Source of the DNA: Clostridiales bacterium
Lineage (GTDB): Bacteria; Bacillota; Clostridia; WRLR01
Direction: 5' to 3'
Assembly: GCA_031287655.1 (NCBI GenBank)
Contig: JAITSR010000135.1
Location: 1-5,978, forward strand
DNA: 5,978 nt
Position 1 is the first letter of the stretch. The number at the start of each line of letters is the position of its first letter. Made by a program: the position numbers and the translations under genes. Of the stretch, positions 1 through 5,848 are shown piece after piece. Below the pieces are notes generated by a model. It was not told where the DNA came from, made no database searches, and worked only from the letters and a program-made list of their open reading frames with translations.

Positions 1-746
1 TAAAACAACACGGGGACGCCGCCCTCCGTCTCCGCGCGGAACGCAACGGTGTCATAATTTGTGATATTCGGATACCCGCGGTAGAGCTCCGCCTGAACCG
101 TCTTTGGCATAGCGGCGGCGGAAGGCGCCTTTCCCAACAGAAAGAGCATATTGTTCAGATGGTGCGCGACCGCGTTGTGCAGCGGGCTGTCCAGCACGAG
201 CCGCCCGTCCGGCGCAAATTTCATCCCGGCCCAGCGGTTCCGGGCGTAGTACGCCTCCGTCCGCGGATAAAAGACAAAGGTCTTGAACAACACCGGCGCG
301 CCGAACAGCCCTGCCGCGATGTCCGCCTTCAGCGCGCGCGTCACCCGCGAAAATGACATTTGGTAACCGAGCGAAATCACGCGCCCGCTGCTCTCCGACA
401 GCCGTTTCATCGCAAAAGCCTCCGCAACGGACGTACACAGGGGCTTTTCGCACAAAACGTCACTGCCGTTTTCGACGCAGATTTTTGTCTGTTCGTAGTG
501 CAGGTAGATCGGCGTCGAGAGTACCGCGAGGTCCGCCTTGTGCGACGCGTAAAAGCGCTCGACGGAGCTGTAAACCGGCACATTGTACGTTCTGACCGAC
601 TCGCACGCCGCGGGGTCCACCTCCACGGCGCCGACCACCCGATAGGGCCGGGACGCGGCCCCGCGCGCGCCGTCAAACAGCGCTTTTACATACGACGCGC
701 CAAAACCGCCGACCCCCACAAGCAGGATTGTCACTTCTTTTCGCAT
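1..746 (-). CDS. Gfo/Idh/MocA-family NAD(P)-dependent oxidoreductase, N-terminal 248 residues (C-terminus beyond left edge)
   Basis: The frame is open from the ATG at 746 to base 1, giving 248 codons with no stop; the C-terminus lies outside the window. Residues 7-16 form the Rossmann dinucleotide-binding loop (ILLVGVGGFG, a GxGGxG pattern). Residues 95-103 hold the family's conserved EKP element (SDVLCEKPL, E100-K101-P102), which contributes the lysine near the nicotinamide and substrate. Residues 185-205 contain the DSPLH segment (D186, H190), matching the usual D-x-x-x-H catalytic region. Family members are usually about 330-400 residues and oxidise or reduce sugars, inositols, glycosides or related compounds in the cytoplasm. 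AAGGGGG at 753-759 is a good ribosome site 6 bases before the ATG. The gene follows the VOC gene by 68 bases and is probably last or late in the transporter operon. GC is about 64% by hand count on seven lines, against about 53% for the VOC gene. Family assignment is firm; the substrate is unknown. Confidence 0.9.
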   Translation of the reverse strand, partial: MRKEVTILLVGVGGFGASYVKALFDGARGAASRPYRVVGAVEVDPAACESVRTYNVPVYSSVERFYASHKADLAVLSTPIYLHYEQTKICVENGSDVLCEKPLCTSVAEAFAMKRLSESSGRVISLGYQMSFSRVTRALKADIAAGLFGAPVLFKTFVFYPRTEAYYARNRWAGMKFAPDGRLVLDSPLHNAVAHHLNNMLFLLGKAPSAAAMPKTVQAELYRGYPNITNYDTVAFRAETEGGVPVLF

Positions 747-814
747 ATACTGCCCCCTTGGCGCCGACTGGGATTGTTGAGTCTACAGCTCTTGGGGCTG
801 ATCTGTTGTTTTCA

Positions 815-1666
815 TCACGCTTTTGCGTCCGCCTTCGCATGAGGCGATTCCGGGTCGATCTGCATAAGTTCAATCCTGTTGCCGTCGGGGTCGGTTACCC
901 ATGCCTGATAATTCATGTCAACTCCCCGTTTTGGCGGGGAATCCAGCTTCACGCCCTTCCCTTCGATATACGCCGCGGCCGCGTTGATATCGTCCACCTC
1001 AATGCAAACATGGGAAAAACCCGCGCGTTTTTGATCCGGGGGCAGCGTTTCCGTAGAGCCGTCATACAGTTCAATGATCTGGCCAGGCCTTACGAGCAGG
1101 TAATAAATCACCGGTTTCCCGTCCCGCTCCAACGTCCATTGCAATTGGAAACCCAACAGATCGCGATAAAATGCCAGAGCCTTGCTCCAATCCTTCGACC
1201 GAAGGGCAATATGCGCGATCCCCGCCCCGGGCGAAACTCTGCCGGAGCATGGCGGGTCTTTGACCAAAGGGGACTCGGGATAATACTGAATAAACTCGAC
1301 CGCATTGCCATCCGGGTCATGAGCCCAACAACTGCGGTTCCCATCCACACCGAAATCAATTGTTTCCTTCTGAATCAGCCCTTCGGCGAACAGGCGCTTG
1401 GCCAGCCCGGTCATATCCTTTGTTTCAAAACAGTAGTGGTGGTAGCCGATTCGCTTCCCGTCATAGGCGGGCTCCGCGGTATACTCCGCGCCGTAGAAAA
1501 GCTCTACGAACTGCCCGCCCCCAAAACTCAAATACTCAATCCAAGGCTTGCCGTCCTTGTCCTTCAGATTAAAGGCGTGCTTCATCCCCGCGATATCGCA
1601 ATAAAAATGCAGCGATGCCTTCATATCCGTTACCTTAAATGCGGCGTGTGCGATTCCTACAAACAT
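815..1666 (-). CDS. Two-domain VOC-superfamily protein (glyoxalase/bleomycin-resistance/dioxygenase fold)
   Basis: The protein has 283 residues in two tandem vicinal-oxygen-chelate halves, about 4-133 and 149-275. They are clearly related: both start GIAH and both end with DPDGN followed by PESP. Each half keeps the four glyoxalase-type metal-ligand positions: H7, E55, H76 or H77 and E124 in the first, and H152, E199, H219 and E266 in the second. The family includes metal-dependent isomerases, epimerases, lyases, extradiol dioxygenases and antibiotic-binding proteins, so the reaction cannot be named. Retention of ligands in both halves fits a glyoxalase-like or isomerase-like enzyme better than a classical extradiol dioxygenase, where only the C-terminal half holds iron. 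The ATG at 1666 is preferred because AGGGGA at 1674-1679 lies 7 bases upstream; a TTG at 1672 is only 1 base from that site. The gene sits 60 bases after the binding-protein gene with no terminator, so it is probably co-transcribed and may process the imported compound. Confidence 0.88.
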   Translation of the reverse strand: MFVGIAHAAFKVTDMKASLHFYCDIAGMKHAFNLKDKDGKPWIEYLSFGGGQFVELFYGAEYTAEPAYDGKRIGYHHYCFETKDMTGLAKRLFAEGLIQKETIDFGVDGNRSCWAHDPDGNAVEFIQYYPESPLVKDPPCSGRVSPGAGIAHIALRSKDWSKALAFYRDLLGFQLQWTLERDGKPVIYYLLVRPGQIIELYDGSTETLPPDQKRAGFSHVCIEVDDINAAAAYIEGKGVKLDSPPKRGVDMNYQAWVTDPDGNRIELMQIDPESPHAKADAKA

Positions 1667-1726
1667 AACCAATTCCCCTGCCTTTCTTTCCCAATCGTTT
1701 ATTTTTGTGTTTCACTTTCGGATCGC

Positions 1727-3586
1727 CTATCCCATAGCCGCCACATACCGGTCATACGCCCCTTGCAGCGTGTCCGTGTATTGCTTTACGCCGGCAGCTT
1801 CCAGCTCGCTTTTGTACTGATCCCATGTCTCGTCTACGCCACCATCCAGAATCCATTGCATTTTGTAAGAGTTGACGATATTGTCCAACTGCGGCTTAAT
1901 TTGAGAAATCGTGGCCTGCTCCTCAATTTGCATCATCAAAACGGGGTACCAACGATCTTCAAAGTCTTTCATGATTTCTTCTTTTCCGCTCTGCAGCTGC
2001 AAGGCGCGGATATCTACGGCGTCGTAGTTATAGTCCAAAAACTCGTCATAGTAGCGGTTCAGGATCGCGGTGGAACCGCGGACAGGTGTCACATTGACGC
2101 GTTGGGTGGCATAGTTGTCATATTCCGGTAACAAATTGAATGTGACGCCATCCTCTTTCAGATTGAACGCAAGGCGGCCTTCCGGCGTCTTGATATAGTT
2201 GATGCCGAGCGGCCCGTGATTCGTTGTCGCCGCGATCTCAGGCTCAAAGAGATAGTCCACCCACACGGCGACCGCCTCCGGATAAGGGCATACAGTCGTG
2301 ACGGCGCAGCCTGTGGCGGAGTGCATCTCGGTATAGTTGCCGCGTTCCCCGATCTTGCCGTTCGGCCCGGTCAGACGGGGCATCACGGCGTATTCATTGT
2401 AAACATCCCTGTTAATCAGATCATTGACCGGCGCCCATTCCGGAAAACTGCCATAAACGGCCACATCGCCTTTTAGCGTGTCCCGATAGAGCGCGTTGCC
2501 CAAACCGCTCGGATGCGGCGAATAGGTGAGCGGATCGATCAGGCCTTCCGACTCGAGCATGTGGAAATACTTGGCGGTCTCTTTGACCGAATCGTCCATT
2601 GCGGTATAGACGATTTTGCCGTCAATCGCAGCGGTGTGGTCAAACGCGTTATTACGGGAATAGACATCGGCTTCCCCAAAGGCGCCCGTGAAAATTTGAA
2701 ACGCCTCATAAGAGCCCCAACCACCGTAGCAATTCAGCCCAAACGCGAGGGCATATTCATCAGCCTCGCCGTTGCCGTTCAGATCCCCGGCAGCCTTGAA
2801 CGCCCGCAGGACATCCGTGTATTCCTCAACGGTGGTGGGCATCTGCTTGCCGACTTTGTCCAGCCACGTCTGGTTAATCATATAAGGCCCGGGGGACAGC
2901 ACGAGGTCATACATTTCCTCAATATAAGGAAAACCGTAGCGGTGACCGTCCGGGGCGGTGGCCTGACCGAGGTACTGAGGGGCCTCCTGATACACCGCCG
3001 TCAACCTCGGCATGTATTTTTCCGTCAGATCCTCCGTTGGCAAAAACACATCCTGATCCATGTACTGGACGACCATGGATTCGGATACGCCGTTCCAAAA
3101 CACGTCCGGGAGGTCGCGGCTCGCAATCATCAGGTTCAGCTTTTCCGTCTGCCCCTCCTCGGGAATCCGAATCCAGTCGAATACGAGACCGGTGTCCGTA
3201 TTCAATTTTTGTGTCTGCACAAAGTCGTTCGGGTCGACGACAACCTGTGCGCTGCAGACCATCAACATTTTCATGTGCGGCGTATTGGCGGGATCCTTTA
3301 CCATAGGCATGGTACCGTCAAGGAGAAACAGATTCTCTGCCGTTCCCCCTCCGGACTGCTCGCCGCCGACCGTCGCTTGTGTGGTCGCTTGCGTTGCGGC
3401 CGCATCCGCTCCGGCGGCAGTTGTCGTCGCATCTGTCTGCGCAGCGGCTGCTTGGGTCGTCGTCTGCGCGGCGCCCCCCGAGCATCCCGCGGTGAACAGC
3501 AGCACGCAGACCAACAACAGAGGTACAACTGTTTTTAAGCCCTTTTCCATCCGCTTTTTCAAATCTTTTTTCACTTGCCTTTCCAT
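1727..3586 (-). CDS. Extracellular solute-binding lipoprotein of a CUT1/LplA-type sugar ABC transporter
   Basis: From the ATG at 3586 the protein has 619 residues, a normal size for LplA/YtcQ-type family 1 binding proteins. It begins with a basic n-region (MERQVKKDLKKRMEKGLK) and a hydrophobic core, then a lipobox-like TAGC with the lipidated cysteine at residue 35; position -3 is Thr rather than the usual Leu. Residues about 36-88 are an Ala/Thr/Gln/Gly-rich low-complexity tether to the cell surface. The folded domain shows the family hallmark NQTWLDKVGKQMPTT at 238-252 and an EF-hand-like loop DLNGNGEADE at 268-277, a probable calcium site seen in many relatives. It should capture an oligosaccharide or glycoside outside the membrane and deliver it to the two permeases encoded upstream. 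AAAGGAGG at 3593-3600 lies 6 bases before this ATG. An in-frame GTG at 3619 with its own AGGAGG would add 11 mostly basic residues and is a real alternative start. The ligand is unknown. Confidence 0.92.
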   Translation of the reverse strand: MERQVKKDLKKRMEKGLKTVVPLLLVCVLLFTAGCSGGAAQTTTQAAAAQTDATTTAAGADAAATQATTQATVGGEQSGGGTAENLFLLDGTMPMVKDPANTPHMKMLMVCSAQVVVDPNDFVQTQKLNTDTGLVFDWIRIPEEGQTEKLNLMIASRDLPDVFWNGVSESMVVQYMDQDVFLPTEDLTEKYMPRLTAVYQEAPQYLGQATAPDGHRYGFPYIEEMYDLVLSPGPYMINQTWLDKVGKQMPTTVEEYTDVLRAFKAAGDLNGNGEADEYALAFGLNCYGGWGSYEAFQIFTGAFGEADVYSRNNAFDHTAAIDGKIVYTAMDDSVKETAKYFHMLESEGLIDPLTYSPHPSGLGNALYRDTLKGDVAVYGSFPEWAPVNDLINRDVYNEYAVMPRLTGPNGKIGERGNYTEMHSATGCAVTTVCPYPEAVAVWVDYLFEPEIAATTNHGPLGINYIKTPEGRLAFNLKEDGVTFNLLPEYDNYATQRVNVTPVRGSTAILNRYYDEFLDYNYDAVDIRALQLQSGKEEIMKDFEDRWYPVLMMQIEEQATISQIKPQLDNIVNSYKMQWILDGGVDETWDQYKSELEAAGVKQYTDTLQGAYDRYVAAMG

Positions 3587-3592
3587 GTGCAT

Positions 3593-3600
3593 CCTCCTTT
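3593..3600 (-). promoter_or_regulatory. Ribosome binding site AAAGGAGG deciding the binding-protein start
   Basis: AAAGGAGG is a near-perfect Shine-Dalgarno sequence 6 bases before the ATG at 3586. It overlaps another in-frame ATG at 3592, which is therefore too close to be used. This supports 3586 as the main start. Confidence 0.8.
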
Positions 3601-3624
3601 TTTTACGGCGCGGTTTCACGCCTT

Positions 3625-3630
3625 CCTCCT
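3625..3630 (-). promoter_or_regulatory. Second upstream ribosome binding site AGGAGG, in frame with GTG 3619
   Basis: AGGAGG lies 5 bases before a GTG at 3619 that is in frame with the binding protein, 11 codons upstream of the preferred ATG. The binding-protein mRNA thus has two strong in-frame initiation sites. It may be a genuine alternative start or a ribosome-loading standby site; the sequence alone does not decide. Confidence 0.5.
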
Positions 3631-3646
3631 ATTTTATCCTTGGGGT

Positions 3647-3666
3647 CCAGGGGCCGAAGCCCCTGG
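3647..3666 (-). repeat. Perfect 8-bp inverted repeat; RNA hairpin with cUUCGg tetraloop
   Basis: On the transcribed strand the arms CCAGGGGC and GCCCCUGG pair perfectly around a UUCG loop closed by C-G, one of the most stable RNA tetraloops known. No U-tract follows in the direction of transcription; the next bases are ACCCCAAGG. It is therefore not a standard intrinsic terminator for the operon. It lies 60 bases upstream of the binding-protein ATG and is more likely to block exonucleases or mark a processing boundary. Confidence 0.75.
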
Positions 3667-3678
3667 GCGTTTAGGGGT

Positions 3679-3701
3679 CCGGGGGAATTCGAAACCCCCG
3701 G
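3679..3701 (-). repeat. Perfect 7-bp GC-only inverted repeat with 9-base loop
   Basis: The arms CCGGGGG (3679-3685) and CCCCCGG (3695-3701) are perfect complements around a 9-base loop containing the palindrome TTCGAA. A GGGGTCC unit just before this hairpin (3674-3680) also occurs just before the neighbouring one (3642-3648), so the two elements look related. There is no U-tract on the transcribed strand. Confidence 0.7.
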
Positions 3702-3711
3702 CGCGCTTTTG

Positions 3712-3737
3712 GTACTTTTCCCGCGGTGGAAAAGTAC
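3712..3737 (-). repeat. Perfect 10-bp inverted repeat just after the permease 2 stop codon
   Basis: The arms GTACTTTTCC (3712-3721) and GGAAAAGTAC (3728-3737) pair perfectly over a 6-base loop. The hairpin begins about 10 bases downstream of the permease 2 stop codon (3747-3749) in transcript order. The position would suit a terminator, but the following transcribed bases are CAAAAGCGCG, with no U run. Attenuation, RNA protection or a mobile palindromic repeat are better readings. Confidence 0.7.
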
Positions 3738-3746
3738 ACCCACACT

Positions 3747-4646
3747 TTACCCTTTGATTGATCCGATCATAATCCCTCTCGCAAAATATTTCTGAATGAA
3801 CGGGTATACGCATAACAGCGGAAGGGCAGCCACGACAATGATGCCAAATTTGAGCTGATCCGCGAGTTTTTGCTGTTCCGCCACAGCGGTCATATCCGTT
3901 GAAAGTTGATTGACCTGATTGATCAGGATCAGGTTGCGCAGGATTACTTGCAGCGGCATTTTGTCCGAATCGGACAAAAACATCAACGCGTTCATAAACA
4001 TGTTCCACTGGGCGGTGGAATAAAAGAGGATCATGACCGCGACGACCGTAGACGACAGCGGCAGGGCAACCCTGAAGAAAAACCCGAAATTGGAACAGCC
4101 GTCCAGCTCAGCCGCCTCGTATAGTTCGAATGGGAGCGATGTCTCAAAAAAAGTGCGGCAGATAATCAAGTTCCACACCGACACGGCGGTTGGCAGCGTC
4201 ACCGACCAAAGCGAACCATAAATACCAATGCCCCTGATCAGCATATACAATGGGATCAGACCGCCTGAAAAGAACATTGTAAGCGTAAACAGGAACATCA
4301 AAAACCGCCTGCCCGCCATGTCCCTGCGGGAAAGGGAATAGGCGGCGGGAATCGTCACGCACAGCGAAATCACTGTCCCGACGACTGTGTACAGAACCGT
4401 ATTGCGATACCCGCTCCATATCGGCGGATACTTTAAAATCCGCTGATAGCCCCCCGCGTAAAACTGCTCCGGATACAGCAGAAACTTGCCGCTGGTCACG
4501 ATGTGCGGTTCTGTAAATGATGCGACAAGCACATAATACAGCGGGTATGCGATCACGACGCAGACGACCGCCATAATGAGGGCGTCAACAATGTCAAAAA
4601 TCGGATCCGCCGCCGCCGCCCGCTTCGGTTTTGCATTATTTTTCAT
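3747..4646 (-). CDS. Carbohydrate ABC transporter permease (MalG/LplC/YtcP type, CUT1 family)
   Basis: The protein has 299 residues and about six membrane segments, near 18-43, 78-105, 115-138, 143-165, 190-215 and 266-285. The binding-protein-dependent permease EAA loop is at residues 176-199, with E177-A-A, D182-G183 and L196-P197; this cytoplasmic loop docks the ATPase. The C-terminus KYFARGIMIGSIKG (286-299) is characteristic of the LplC/YtcP subgroup. It should form the channel together with permease 1. AGGGGGG at 4652-4658 lies 5 bases before the ATG at 4646. The gene follows permease 1 by 32 bases, so the two are almost certainly co-transcribed. The gap to the binding-protein gene is unusually long at 160 bases and filled with hairpins. 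Subfamily assignment is confident; the substrate is not visible. Confidence 0.94.
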   Translation of the reverse strand: MKNNAKPKRAAAADPIFDIVDALIMAVVCVVIAYPLYYVLVASFTEPHIVTSGKFLLYPEQFYAGGYQRILKYPPIWSGYRNTVLYTVVGTVISLCVTIPAAYSLSRRDMAGRRFLMFLFTLTMFFSGGLIPLYMLIRGIGIYGSLWSVTLPTAVSVWNLIICRTFFETSLPFELYEAAELDGCSNFGFFFRVALPLSSTVVAVMILFYSTAQWNMFMNALMFLSDSDKMPLQVILRNLILINQVNQLSTDMTAVAEQQKLADQLKFGIIVVAALPLLCVYPFIQKYFARGIMIGSIKG

Positions 4647-4678
4647 CAGCGCCCCCCTCTTTTGCGTTTCACGATATG

Positions 4679-5620
4679 CTAAAACAAACCAAAATCGGCG
4701 GTCTTCCGCGACACAATGTTTGCCGCCGACAGCAGAATCAGGTTGATTACGGAATTGAAAAGCCCTACCGCCGTCGCAAAGCTGTATTGGGCGTTCACAA
4801 GCCCCGCCTTGTAGACATATGTGGAGACAATTTCCGAAACCGAGGTGTTCATGCCGCTCTGCATCAAAAACGCCTTTTCATAACCGACGGACATGAGGTT
4901 GCCAATCGCCAGAATCAGCATAATGATAATCGTCGGCGCGATCGTCGGCAGATCAATGTGAATGATACGTTTAATCTTTGAAGCTCCGTCCACGATCGCC
5001 GCCTCATGCAGATCGGGAGGCACCCCCGCCAAAGCCGCGAGGTAAATGATCGCGTTAAAGCCCATTGACTGCCAGATTCCCGAGCCGACATACAGGGGCC
5101 GAAAGTATTCCGGCCGCGTCATAAACAGCACCGCAGCCTTGCCCGTGGACTGGATAAACCCGTTGACAAAACCGCTCGGGGACATCACAACGGCCAGAAT
5201 GGACACGACAACGACATTGGAAATAAAGTATGGCGCGTATGAAATGGTCTGCACCACTTTTCGGAAGCGCGCGAAGCGCAGCTGGTTCAACAGCAGCGCA
5301 AACAGGATCGGGACAGGGAATCCGAACGCGAGCTGTTGGCCGCTGACGATAAGCGTATTGCGGAGGGTAATATAGAAGATGTTCGTGGAAAAGAACTGCC
5401 GGAAATATTTCAGCCCGGCAAAAGGGCTTCCCAAAATCCCCAGTTTGGAATTGTAGTCCTTAAAAGCGATCGTTACCCCATACATCGGCGCGTACATGAA
5501 CACCGCAAGCCATATCAGAGCCGGAAGCAGCAGCGCCCACAGCTGCCAGTTATAGGAAAGGGTCTGCGTCAATTTGTGCAAAAGAGACGCGGAATTTTTC
5601 TTGCCGCCAGTGGTCAACAC
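4679..5620 (-). CDS. Carbohydrate ABC transporter permease (LplB type, CUT1 family)
   Basis: About 313 residues if started at the GTG at 5620. Six membrane segments are visible: the first is around WALLLPALIWLAVFMYAP, and the last is around the VGLFNSVINLILLSAANIVS stretch near the C-terminus. The EAA loop is at about 205-230 (HEAAIVDGAS, then LPTIAPT), the docking site for the ATPase. The YAPMYGVTIAFKDYN segment and the SRK...GLF terminus are hallmarks of the LplB branch. This is the first gene of the minus-strand operon and the partner of permease 2. The start is uncertain: no good ATG exists. GAGGGGG at 5626-5632 is the only strong ribosome site, lying 5 bases before GTG 5620 and 8 before TTG 5617; a TTG at 5638 lies upstream of this site and lacks a good one. 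GTG 5620 or TTG 5617 is most likely. No ATPase gene is visible beside it. Confidence 0.92.
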   Translation of the reverse strand: MLTTGGKKNSASLLHKLTQTLSYNWQLWALLLPALIWLAVFMYAPMYGVTIAFKDYNSKLGILGSPFAGLKYFRQFFSTNIFYITLRNTLIVSGQQLAFGFPVPILFALLLNQLRFARFRKVVQTISYAPYFISNVVVVSILAVVMSPSGFVNGFIQSTGKAAVLFMTRPEYFRPLYVGSGIWQSMGFNAIIYLAALAGVPPDLHEAAIVDGASKIKRIIHIDLPTIAPTIIIMLILAIGNLMSVGYEKAFLMQSGMNTSVSEIVSTYVYKAGLVNAQYSFATAVGLFNSVINLILLSAANIVSRKTADFGLF

Positions 5621-5625
5621 AACCA

Positions 5626-5632
5626 CCCCCTC
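5626..5632 (-). promoter_or_regulatory. Ribosome binding site GAGGGGG of permease 1
   Basis: GAGGGGG followed by TGG resembles the extended AGGAGGTG consensus with one wobble. It lies inside the longest possible reading frame, which argues against the TTG at 5638 and for GTG 5620 or TTG 5617 as the start. Confidence 0.55.
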
Positions 5633-5702
5633 GTCCAACGCCTAAACTTATCCCCAGTTTCACGGTCATTACCTGCCCGCGAACAATCCTAATAATATTC
5701 AC

Positions 5703-5730
5703 ATTGTATACAAAAAAATCGTGTACGCAA
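5703..5730 (-). promoter_or_regulatory. Possible sigma-A type promoter of the transporter operon
   Basis: On the minus strand TTGCGT (5725-5730) and TACAAT (5703-5708) are separated by 16 bases. The -10 matches consensus at five of six positions and the -35 at three of six. Initiation would fall near 5696, leaving a leader of about 75 bases before permease 1. This is a visual match only. Confidence 0.35.
5704..5713. promoter_or_regulatory. Perfect palindrome TTGTATACAA, candidate repressor operator
   Basis: TTGTATACAA is its own reverse complement and overlaps the candidate -10 of the operon promoter. The GT...AC core resembles operators of FadR-type GntR repressors. Bound protein there would be expected to block initiation. 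No GntR gene is in the window, so this is inference. Confidence 0.35.
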
Positions 5731-5848
5731 AGTGGATAATATGCATAATAGAGGACAATTCGCATATGTTGTTAAAGATACTGCATTTTTGCCTGTTTTA
5801 GTGTAAAATCAAAAAGAACTTATCAACACTTTCTTTTAGGGGGACGTT

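Larger units (their letters stand above)
5639..5848. promoter_or_regulatory. Divergent intergenic control region between the transporter operon and the response regulator
   Basis: This roughly 210-base stretch is AT-rich compared with the surrounding genes and separates two divergent transcription units, so promoters for both should lie here. I see no coding region or RNA gene in it. For the plus strand the best -10-like hexamer is TAAAAT at 5804-5809, but the bases 17 upstream (CTGCAT) are a poor -35, so that promoter would be weak or activator-dependent. An inverted pair, ATATGC (5739-5744) and GCATAT (5762-5767), lies near the middle and could be a binding site. Confidence 0.6.

Noticed and set aside
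52..453. Minus-strand open frame of 133 codons inside the oxidoreductase region
   Set aside because: It is out of frame with the oxidoreductase reading frame, which is intact and carries family motifs through the whole region.
815..1666. Classical extradiol ring-cleavage dioxygenase
   Set aside because: Length and two-domain layout fit, but those enzymes normally keep metal ligands only in the C-terminal half. Here both halves hold a four-ligand glyoxalase-like set, so a specific dioxygenase call is not supported.
728..2131. Long plus-strand open frame (467 codons) opposite the VOC gene and the binding-protein C-terminus
   Set aside because: It is antisense to two genes with clear family motifs, spans their intergenic gap, and its translation shows no recognisable domain. 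Codon bias on the opposite strand explains its openness.
2513..3538. Plus-strand open frame (341 codons) opposite the binding-protein gene
   Set aside because: It is antisense to a confident gene, its Arg/Leu-rich translation has no recognisable fold, and its end mirrors the low-complexity Ala/Thr/Gln tether.
3712..3737. Hairpin after permease 2 as an intrinsic terminator
   Set aside because: The stem is good, but the bases following on the transcribed strand are CAAAAGCGCG with no U-tract, so it does not fit the standard model.
5675..5735. Catabolite-repression (cre) site in the operon leader or promoter
   Set aside because: Stretches such as TTGTTCGCGGGCA and TTGCGTACACGA miss several fixed positions of the cre consensus.
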